This document shows, piece after piece, positions 50,840 to 58,398 of a stretch of 64,000 nucleotides of DNA. Position numbers and translations under genes: made by a program. The notes under the pieces were generated by a model. It saw only the letters and a list, made by a program, of their open reading frames with translations, made no database searches and was not told the origin of the DNA. Position 1 is the stretch's first letter. The number at the start of each line of letters is the position of its first letter. The stretch lies in assembly GCA_947066105.1 (NCBI GenBank), contig CAMSYM010000002.1:1-64000 (forward strand), read 5' to 3'. Origin of the DNA: an uncultured Clostridia bacterium. Lineage in GTDB: Bacteria > Bacillota > Clostridia > Christensenellales > Pumilibacteraceae.

Positions 50840-51480
50840 TATGAATTAAGATAATTAAGAATGCGTAATGATTGTAAATGGGATTCGGAATTAGGAATTC
50901 GGAATGCGGAATTACGGTCGATGAAGTATTATTGCGGCTACGCCTAGATCTCTCCGCTACACTCGCTTTGCTCGTTTCGGTCGAGATGATGGGGTGAGTG
51001 GTTTGGTTATTCTCGCTTGCCTGGTCGAGATGACGGTGGGGGGAACGGTTTTGCTATGCTTGATTGGAAAGTGATCCGCAACACCCCCCCCATCATTTCG
51101 AGCGGAGCAAGTGAAGAATTACAATTAATACAAACGATATTCGGAATTGTAAGATATGGTTTATCGTAACAAAAAACTACGCGTAGCCTTCGGCTACCGA
51201 GAAATCAAGGCGATCCGCAGCAGGGAGAATAAGTAATTCGGAATTCGGAATTACGGTTGATGAAGTATTAGTGCGGCTAACGCCTAGATCTCTCCGCTAC
51301 GTGCGCAAAGCGCACTTCGGTCGAGATGATGGGGTGAGTGGAATGGCGTTGCTATGCTTTTTATATATTGATAAAATAGAGTGCAAAAATGTATTGCAAT
51401 TTTATATAGAAAAGCAAACAACACACACATCCATCATTTCGAGCGTGGCGAGAAATTCCATCGTTATAAATATTTGTATT
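50840..51480. repeat. Intergenic repeat block 9
   Basis: Two composite units about 341 bases apart have hairpin cores at about 50946-50994 and 51286-51334. Between them lie a C8 tract (51074-51081), a 'CATCATTTCGAGCGGAGC' segment and a GCGTAGCCTTCGGCTACCGA hairpin. Another CATCATTTCGAGCG copy lies at 51432. From 51480 to 51580 the DNA is A-rich, with TATAAT at 51557-51562 as a likely -10 of the first GH3 gene (no clear -35). Confidence 0.85.
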
Positions 51481-51595
51481 TATGATCCGCTTTTCCCGAA
51501 AAAGTCAAAAAAAATACCGACCGAGCGCAAAATACGCCGTAATAAAGAAAAAGCGTTATAATCGAGCCATCAAATAAACCTTCAAGGAGGATGTG

Positions 51596-54500
51596 ATGGC
51601 AAAAACCAAAAGGATCTTGCGAGGCTTGGGTATGGCTTCCGCGGTAATGCTTGCGGCGTCTATAACGTGCGGCTCTATCATGGAACAGTATCCCGCCCCG
51701 CTCGACGCGCTGTTCGGAACGTTAAGTTCCAAGGTGGTCTCGGAAAAGACCGAGGAAAAGGACTGGATCTACGAATCGAAGTTCAAGACGGCAAAGGAAG
51801 CATTCGACGGCTTTAAAGAGTTTGCGATAAGGGAATCGCACGAAACGTTCGCATTGCTCAAAAACAACAATGCGGCGTTGCCGATCTCCAAAACCGCGAA
51901 AGTGACGATGATGGGCTTGCGCAGTTATGCGCCGGTGTACGGCAACAGCGGCGGCAGTATCGCCGATAAAAAGACGGTAGAGAACGGCAATACCATTACC
52001 GACGCGTTCAAAGGTAGCGGCTTTCAACTCAACCCGTCCATGCTCAAAGCTTACGAAGAATATTGCGGTACTCTTACTTGGGGCGGCAAAGGTTTCGGCG
52101 CAACGCCGCCGGAGTATGTCGGTCTCGCGGATACAGGCGTGATCTCCGAATTGAGCAAGGCGGAGCTTGCGCAATACAACCCCGATTTCGCGAGCGAATA
52201 TGCGCAATATAACGACGCGGCGATAGTGGTAGTAGGGCGTCCCGGCGGCGAAAACAAAAACTACGTGCCGGGCGGACAGGATACCGCTACGGGTAATGTT
52301 TTCGGACTGTCGGTCAAAGAAAAAGAGATCATCAAAGAAGCAAAGGACAACTTCGATAAAGTTATCGTTCTTGTCAATTCCACGTGCCAGATGGAGCTTA
52401 AAGAGCTTAAAGACGACCCGGACATCGACGCGATATTGTGGGTAGGTTTTCCGGGCGCGTACGGTTTTTGGGGCGTAGCGGACGTGCTTAACGGCACGGC
52501 GAACCCGTCGGCATATCTCGGCGATATTTACGCCGCCAATTCCGACGTCAATCCCGCCATGATGAATTTCGGCGCGGAAACGCCGTGGGTCGATGCGGAA
52601 GACTTCGATAAGGCAAGCAACGTCAATTCGTATCTCGTTCAGGCGGAAGGTATTTACACGGGTTATCGTTATTACGAAACGCGCTACGAAGACTACGTTT
52701 ACGGACAGGGCAATGCGGCGTCCGCATCGGCGGGAACGTTTGTTAATTCCGACGCGACTGCGGCAACTACCGACGGGACGTGGAATTACGATTACGAGGT
52801 AGTATATCCGTTCGGCTACGGAATGTCGTATACTTCGTTTAAGCAAACGCTCGATTCCGTGCAGATCATGGGCAACAAGCGTACTGCCAACGTTACGGTC
52901 ACCGTGACGAACACCGGAAACGTTGCGGGTAAGAGCGTGATCCAACTATACGCGCAAACGCCGTATACCGAATACGACAAAAAGTACGGCGTGGAAAAAG
53001 CGTCGGTGCAATTGATGGATTTTGAAAAGACGAACTTGCTTGCGTCGGGATCGAGCCAAACTATAACGATGGAAGTCGATCTTGCCAATCTTGCGAGCTA
53101 CGATTATACTCATGCAAAGACTTTTATCGCGGACAACGGAGATTACTACTTTGCGATAGGCGATAACAGTCACGATGCGCTTAATAACATTATAGCCGCG
53201 AAAGGCGTCAATGCCGAGCAAAAGGCGAGAATGTCGGGCGAAGGGAACGCCGCCAAAACGTATAAATGGACGTGGAACGACGGTAATTTCGAGGGCGTAG
53301 ACAACCGCACGTTCTCGGTAGCCGCTACGGGCGATGTAAACATTACCAATCGTTTGTCGGAAGGCGAGTCGGCTATGGACTTTAATTACTTTAAACCGGG
53401 TACGGTCACATATCTTTCGCGCAGCGATTGGAAAGGCACTTATCCCAAAACTTACAGCGGGCTTTCGGCTAAAACGACGGACGAGCTTTATAAGCTTTTG
53501 AGCTGCGATTTTATCCCGCTCAAAACGAACGACGATACTTCATCGTTTAAATGGGGCGATACGACAAGCTCGCTCACGCTCAACGACATGAAAGGCGCGG
53601 ATTGGGAAGACTCGCGTTGGGCGGAGATAATAGATAAGGTAACTATCGACGAATTCTTGACTTTTGCTTCGAAAGCTTTTCATAATATAGAGCAGATACC
53701 GTCGGTAGGGTACAACGGCAACAATGCGGACGACGGTCCCGGCGGATCGGATACGCACTACTTCGAAGAGGGACAGTATAAGGGCACGCCGTACGCCGAC
53801 GCCGAAAATTACAAGGGTTACGGCACGCGCGTCGCGCCGTCGCCCACAAACCTTGCGTACAGCTGGAACAAAGAACTTGCTTACGAGAACGGCGAGATCA
53901 TTCTCGGCGAAAGCACGCTCGTACTCAATTTGCCCATCATGATCGGTCCGGGCGGCAATATCCACCGCCATGCCTATAACGGGCGCGGCGCGGAATATTA
54001 CAGCGAGGACCCTATGCTTTCGGGCTATATAGGAAGCGCGGTCGTGCAGGGCGCGCAAAGCAAGGGTACGCTCGTCAACATCAAGCATGCGGCGTTCAAC
54101 GACCAAGAGATCAACCGTAGCGGAATAGCAGTATTCATGAACGAGCAAAAGGCGCGCGAACTCGAACTTCGCAATCTTCAACAGATGTTTATCGCCGGCG
54201 GAAAGCCTGCGTCGTTCAAGGCGGACGAGAGCAAAGACGATACGTATAAGCTCGGCGCGCTCGGCGTAATGACGTCGTATAACCGTATCGGTGCGGTGCC
54301 GCCCAGCGCGAACAAAGGTTGCATGGTGGATATCATGCGCAACGAGTGGGGTTTCCGCGGCTACAACGTAACCGACTTTACGGGGCTTTCGCTCAAAGCG
54401 TCGCCCAAAGAATCCATACTTTACGGCACTACCGCATTCTGCGGATTCGGCGGAAGCATGGACTATTGGAATGCGGAAACGCTGTCCAAAGATGCGGATA

Positions 54501-54727
54501 TGTGCGCGGCTATTAAACAAGACATCAAATACGTTTTGTATTCGCTCGCTAACAGCGCGGCGGTAAACGGCACCAACAACACCACGCACCGCGTTCAACT
54601 GATGTCGACCTGGCGCAAGCTTTACAAGAGCTTGGAAGGCGTGTTCGGCGCGCTTACGGGCTTGCTCGTTTGCGGTTGGATAGCGCTCGAAGTGCTTGAT
54701 ATCGTTAAAAAGAAGGAGGAAGCATAA
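51596..54727 (+). CDS. Membrane-tethered GH3-family beta-glycosidase with permuted domains (copy A)
   Basis: This 1043-residue enzyme has a membrane segment at each end (about 10-28, and FGALTGLLVCGWIALEVL before KKKEEA). The (alpha/beta)6 domain comes first (HETFALLKNNNAALPISK, GFPGAYGFWGVADVLNG), then a Fn3-like domain, then the TIM-barrel part. The barrel part has DGPGGSD, GPGGNIHRHAYNGRGAEYYSEDP, IKHAAFNDQE and the nucleophile region RGYNVTDFTG. That order is permuted relative to most GH3 enzymes, as in some rumen beta-glucosidases. AAGGAGG precedes ATG 51596. It is coupled to the four-helix protein gene two bases downstream. The exact glycoside is unknown. Confidence 0.9.
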   Translation: MAKTKRILRGLGMASAVMLAASITCGSIMEQYPAPLDALFGTLSSKVVSEKTEEKDWIYESKFKTAKEAFDGFKEFAIRESHETFALLKNNNAALPISKTAKVTMMGLRSYAPVYGNSGGSIADKKTVENGNTITDAFKGSGFQLNPSMLKAYEEYCGTLTWGGKGFGATPPEYVGLADTGVISELSKAELAQYNPDFASEYAQYNDAAIVVVGRPGGENKNYVPGGQDTATGNVFGLSVKEKEIIKEAKDNFDKVIVLVNSTCQMELKELKDDPDIDAILWVGFPGAYGFWGVADVLNGTANPSAYLGDIYAANSDVNPAMMNFGAETPWVDAEDFDKASNVNSYLVQAEGIYTGYRYYETRYEDYVYGQGNAASASAGTFVNSDATAATTDGTWNYDYEVVYPFGYGMSYTSFKQTLDSVQIMGNKRTANVTVTVTNTGNVAGKSVIQLYAQTPYTEYDKKYGVEKASVQLMDFEKTNLLASGSSQTITMEVDLANLASYDYTHAKTFIADNGDYYFAIGDNSHDALNNIIAAKGVNAEQKARMSGEGNAAKTYKWTWNDGNFEGVDNRTFSVAATGDVNITNRLSEGESAMDFNYFKPGTVTYLSRSDWKGTYPKTYSGLSAKTTDELYKLLSCDFIPLKTNDDTSSFKWGDTTSSLTLNDMKGADWEDSRWAEIIDKVTIDEFLTFASKAFHNIEQIPSVGYNGNNADDGPGGSDTHYFEEGQYKGTPYADAENYKGYGTRVAPSPTNLAYSWNKELAYENGEIILGESTLVLNLPIMIGPGGNIHRHAYNGRGAEYYSEDPMLSGYIGSAVVQGAQSKGTLVNIKHAAFNDQEINRSGIAVFMNEQKARELELRNLQQMFIAGGKPASFKADESKDDTYKLGALGVMTSYNRIGAVPPSANKGCMVDIMRNEWGFRGYNVTDFTGLSLKASPKESILYGTTAFCGFGGSMDYWNAETLSKDADMCAAIKQDIKYVLYSLANSAAVNGTNNTTHRVQLMSTWRKLYKSLEGVFGALTGLLVCGWIALEVLDIVKKKEEA

Positions 54728-54728
54728 T

Positions 54729-55181
54729 ATGAACTTCATCAAAAAACAGACCGTTTTCGGTTGGGTGACTTTGGCGGCGACTGTTCTCGGTTTGATCGCC
54801 ATGATAATCTACATCGTGTCGGGTACGACGGGGTATATGGCGGGTCAACATTTGTCTGCGCTCCCGATAGTGTTTACAATAATTTCCGTACTCGGACTCG
54901 GAGCGTTGTTCGCCGTTGCGGATAAGCTCGATAAGCGCATCGTCGGAGCGTTGCTGTTCGTAATAGACGTGTTGCTCGCCGTGGCGTTATGCCTGTTTAT
55001 CGTAGATCGCGTACAGTTGTTTGCGGACGTGTATTTTATTCCCGTAAACTATCCGCCGTCGGAAGTCGCGTCGCTAAATACGTCTATCGTAGGCATGGTC
55101 TTTTACATCATTGCGATCGTTGCGGTCATCGTTACGGGCTTTGCCAAACAACTCCACAAGAGCGACGACAGCGCGCGATAA
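54729..55181 (+). CDS. Small four-helix membrane protein, partner of GH3 copy A
   Basis: This 150-residue protein has four membrane helices (TVFGWVTLAATVLGLIAMII, PIVFTIISVLGLGALFAVA, RIVGALLFVIDVLLAVAL, SIVGMVFYIIAIVAVIVTG). The loop between helices 3 and 4 (DRVQLFADVYFIPVNYP) is the longest. Both termini are basic and likely cytoplasmic. AAGGAGG lies within the end of the GH3 gene. A related gene follows GH3 copy B, so the pairing is conserved by duplication. I do not recognise a family; a subunit or membrane chaperone of the GH3 enzyme is inferred. Confidence 0.8.
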   Translation: MNFIKKQTVFGWVTLAATVLGLIAMIIYIVSGTTGYMAGQHLSALPIVFTIISVLGLGALFAVADKLDKRIVGALLFVIDVLLAVALCLFIVDRVQLFADVYFIPVNYPPSEVASLNTSIVGMVFYIIAIVAVIVTGFAKQLHKSDDSAR

Positions 55182-55222
55182 AACAAAACGCCTAAATAAA
55201 TTCGGTAAATATCTATAAGTAT

Positions 55223-55260
55223 AAAGAACGGGCGACGGAATATTCCGTCGCCCGTTCTTT
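55223..55260. terminator. Bidirectional terminator, 38-base perfect palindrome
   Basis: A perfect palindrome with arms AAAGAACGGGCGACGGAAT and its complement, ending in TTT on both strands. It separates the convergent GH3 copy A operon and the lipoprotein at 55314. Confidence 0.9.
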
Positions 55261-55313
55261 ATTGGGAAGGAGAGAGTGAAATCTATCTGCTGTCGTTGAT
55301 GTTTGGTGTCCGG

Positions 55314-56216
55314 TCAATGCGCCGACGGGCGAGAAGAGTTGTTAGTATTAACGAACGTGATGACTTCGTCGGTCTTGATCATTATTTTATCGGGATTGCA
55401 ACCCGCTGAGCCGCCGGTGATCGAAACGGTATTTTCGCCTGCTACGAGATCTATGGTGAATTCCACTTCGGTAAAGTGGCTGTACGCCACGCCGTTTTTG
55501 GTGTCGTCGGGAGCTAAGCCCGTAAGCCCTTCGAGTTTTTTGCCAGCTACGTCGAGCGGCGCGCCGTTAAACTTCATAGCGGGCGCGGTCTCGCCGTCGA
55601 GCGGTACTTCGGGGATGCTGGTAGCGCCCCACGGTGCGCTTGACGACGACATGCGGATGTATAAGGTAACGGTGCAAGCTTTTTCCGCTTTGAACTTCCA
55701 TGTGATCGTTTGTTTGCCTGCCGTTTCCGCGCTACCGCCGAAATATCCTATATTGGTGACAAGCGGACCGGAAGTGTAGTCGCCCGATGCGACCCATTCG
55801 CGACGGTTGTATTCTACGGTCATCGTTTTGTTGGATGCAACGTCGCCGTCGTCGAGTTCTGCGAACTCTGCTTCGAAATGATATACGCCGTCTATGGGTT
55901 TTACGGGCGCGGCGTCGAATCGTTTGCATATTTTGCAAATGCCGTTCTCGAATTCATGCGCGGCTTTGTCGCCTTTTTCGTCGCTGTGCGCGCAGGTCGC
56001 GGCATGCCAGTGTTCGTTTTCGTCGCTTTCCCATTTTATATTGTAAATGTGAGTATGCCCTGTCATATCGGTTTCGCACACGTCGCAAATACCGTCGGCG
56101 TTCAAGTCGTAGTGTTTGGTATGCGGGGCTTCGCCTTGTGCGCACGCCGTAAACAGCGCGCCTACGGCAAGAGTAAGCGCCGATGCGGCGGCTATGGCAA
56201 TCGATTTTCTTTTCAT
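55314..56216 (-). CDS. Lipoprotein with His/Cys module and carbohydrate-binding-like domain
   Basis: This 300-residue lipoprotein has a signal ending in the lipobox FTAC. A His/Cys-rich segment follows over about 30-105 (GICDVCETDMTGH, ESDENEHWHAATC, GICKICKR). It is closely similar to the module in the BspA lipoprotein at 37562. Residues about 110-280 look like a CBM6/CBM35-type beta-sandwich (YHFEAEFAELDDGDV, then CTVTLYIRMSSSS, then LVAGENTVSITGGSAGCNPDKIMI). This supports binding of a glycan near the GH3 enzyme. GGAGG precedes the ATG pair at 56219/56216. Confidence 0.85.
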   Translation of the reverse strand: MKRKSIAIAAASALTLAVGALFTACAQGEAPHTKHYDLNADGICDVCETDMTGHTHIYNIKWESDENEHWHAATCAHSDEKGDKAAHEFENGICKICKRFDAAPVKPIDGVYHFEAEFAELDDGDVASNKTMTVEYNRREWVASGDYTSGPLVTNIGYFGGSAETAGKQTITWKFKAEKACTVTLYIRMSSSSAPWGATSIPEVPLDGETAPAMKFNGAPLDVAGKKLEGLTGLAPDDTKNGVAYSHFTEVEFTIDLVAGENTVSITGGSAGCNPDKIMIKTDEVITFVNTNNSSRPSAH

Positions 56217-56388
56217 CATTGTTCCTCCGACAATAAATTTACGTTACGGCATGTTTTGCCGCCCGTTATCAATTTCAGTATAAATATCGGCATGTCGATT
56301 TGCAAGAAAATAATTTTGGTATTATGGCAAAAAGTTTGGATTTTGGCTGTTTGTCGTATTTGTCGGCGGTCGGAACCGAAAATTGCTA

Positions 56389-56604
56389 TTGACTATTCGT
56401 GTAACGTTTGTTATAATACAAGTGAAAAAGCTTGCTCGCAAGGGCTTTTTCTCGACGTATTTCAACAAACGGCTATTATACGCTTTTAGCGAATAAGGTT
56501 GCGACAGCAACACAAAAACGAAGTTTTTGTAAGCCGTTCAACGTTATAATACAAGTGAAAAAGCTTGCTCGCAAGGGCTTTTTTTCGACCCATATCAATA
56601 TAAT
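56389..56604 (+). promoter_or_regulatory. Leader of the AraC gene with repeated promoter-terminator modules
   Basis: TTGACT (56389-56394), 17 bases, TATAAT (56412-56417) form a full promoter. It is followed within eight bases by a terminator-like hairpin AAAAAGC-TTG-CTCG-CAA-GG-GCTTTTT (56425-56450). The unit TATAATACAAGTGAAAAAGC plus hairpin recurs 133 bases on (TATAAT 56545-56550, hairpin 56558-56585). TATAATACAAG occurs a third time at 56599. The gap 56220-56695 holds no gene. It looks like an attenuated or small-RNA-producing leader. Confidence 0.6.
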
Positions 56605-56695
56605 ACAAGCAAGCTTTTCTCGCATTTTGCGGGGAAACGGGATCGTAACGGCATAGCCGAAACTTTATTATCACAATACCGCGGCGGGCAGTAAT

Positions 56696-57475
56696 ATGTT
56701 ATTCGAAACAAACAGATCGATAGACAAGAACTATATATATACCCAAACCGACGATAATCTCACGTTTGTCAGCCATGTTCACAGCAGTTACGAGTTTATT
56801 ACGGTTTTCGACGGGGAACTCGAATGCGTGGTTTATCACGAGCGGGTAAAGCTTACGCCGGGCAAGGCTATGCTCATAATGCCCAATACCGTACACAGTT
56901 ACAGCACGGTAGGCTCGTCCAAGAGTTTTCTGTGCGTGTTCTCGCCCGACTACATTTCCGATTTCTTTAACGATGCGAACGTCGGAGTACGCGGGGGGGG
57001 GGTATATTCTTTGTTCGACTTTAACGACTCGCTCGGAATAGAGTTATTAAAGGATAAATCGACTAATAAGTACATGCTGAAATCCGTACTGTACGGATTT
57101 TGCGGCGCGGCGGCGCCGTATATAGTAAAGGGCTACGACAAGGGCGCGGACGGCGAGCTGTCCGTCAAGCTTTTGTATTACATTCAGGAAAATTACGATA
57201 AACCGATAAGCCTTAAAATGATAGCGGGCGAAATGGGTTATAACTATACGTATCTTTCAAACGTGTTCAACAAAATATTCGGGTGCGGCTTTTCTCGGTT
57301 CGTCAACAGGTTTCGCGTCGAGAACGCCGCCGAGCTTTTGCGTACCACCGATAAGAGCATGGTGCAAATAAGCAATGCCTGCGGCTTTGAAAGCATACGC
57401 AGCTTCAACGAACAGTTTAAGCTCGATTACGGGGTTACGCCTACCGATTTCCGCGCGCGGCAAAGAACGGTATAA
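56696..57475 (+). CDS. AraC-family regulator with cupin sensor, G10 tract in frame
   Basis: This 259-residue regulator has an N-terminal cupin (HVHSSYEFITVFDGELE, about 27-85) and a C-terminal pair of HTH motifs (ISLKMIAGEMGYNYTYLSNVF and ISNACGFESIRSFNEQFK, about 160-255), ending with the conserved GVTPTDFR. Between them lies a G10 tract (56993-57002, residues 100-102, VRGGGVY). Loss or gain of one G gives a stop 11-13 codons later and a cupin-only product of about 112 residues. The gene sits between the two GH3 modules and probably controls them. The ribosome site is weak. Confidence 0.92.
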   Translation: MLFETNRSIDKNYIYTQTDDNLTFVSHVHSSYEFITVFDGELECVVYHERVKLTPGKAMLIMPNTVHSYSTVGSSKSFLCVFSPDYISDFFNDANVGVRGGGVYSLFDFNDSLGIELLKDKSTNKYMLKSVLYGFCGAAAPYIVKGYDKGADGELSVKLLYYIQENYDKPISLKMIAGEMGYNYTYLSNVFNKIFGCGFSRFVNRFRVENAAELLRTTDKSMVQISNACGFESIRSFNEQFKLDYGVTPTDFRARQRTV

Positions 57476-57499
57476 AAGAACAGACGGATGCTTTCGACG

Positions 57500-58140
57500 C
57501 AGTTTCTTTGTCATCCCGAACAAGCGAAGCGCAGTGAAGGATCTCATCTTTATTTATTATTTATAAGGATGAGATCCTTCGCGTTGCTCAGGATAGTCTG
57601 GGGCTACTGCGTAGGACAAAAGAGAGTGATACAAAAGATTTCTCGACTACGCCTACAGCTCCGCTCGAAATGACACATAAATGGCGGAGATCCTTCGGTG
57701 GGCAAAAAACGCTCAGAATAGCCTGCGGCTGCTGCGTAGGACAAAAAAAGCATAATACATTGCTCTTACTAACTTGATTACCCGTAGGGGTCATCAATTC
57801 CGCATTACGAATTACTCGTTCCCCATGCGGCGGATCGCCTTGATTTCTCGGTAGCCGAAGGCTACGCGTAGTTTTAGTTTTCTATAATTACAGTTTATCG
57901 TTCTTACGAATAAATCAATAATACTGCTTTTACTCTAGCTCCGCTCGAAATGATGTGGTGTTTGGTTGTGGATTGCGTTTTTATATAATATATAGAAACG
58001 CTGTTCCACTCGCCCCATCATCTCGACCGAAACGAGCGTATGCGAGTGTAGTGGAGAGATCTAGGCGTAGCCGCACATTACTCAATCACCGCGTAGCGGT
58101 CATCAATTCCGCATTGTAAATTCCGCATTCATAGCTTTGC
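57500..58140. repeat. Intergenic repeat block 10
   Basis: A second-family fold-back lies at about 57508-57620 (CATCCCGAACAAGCGAAGCG to GCTACTGCGTAGGACAAAAG). Partial copies follow (57700-57750), then GTAGCCGAAGGCTACGCGTA and CTCCGCTCGAAATGATG. A reverse-oriented hairpin core lies at about 58014-58062. AATTCCGCATT words close the block. From 58140 to 58398 the DNA is mostly A/T-rich leader, with AAGGAGG before the GH3 copy B start; its promoter is unclear. Confidence 0.85.
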
Positions 58141-58398
58141 TTTGTCGTCGCTTTCGGCTGCTTCGCGGGACAAAAGAACGGAGTAACAAAAATTCTTAAT
58201 TGTCCACAGCGCCGAATCAACATTATATATATAGTTGTTGATATGCGAATATGTAATAAAGAAACAATGTCCGTTAAAAAGTCGCGCACCTAAACTTTTT
58301 GCTATAATACCGAAATTTTTTTCTTGAAATCGTCCTCCGAATTATTTATCATGAAATTGTAATGGGTCAACCCGTTAATATGTTCAAGGAGGACAATA

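Noticed and set aside
55223-55260. 38-base perfect palindrome considered as an operator or recombination site
   Set aside because: It lies between two convergent genes, has a G/C-rich core and T-rich ends on both strands, and is best explained as a bidirectional terminator.
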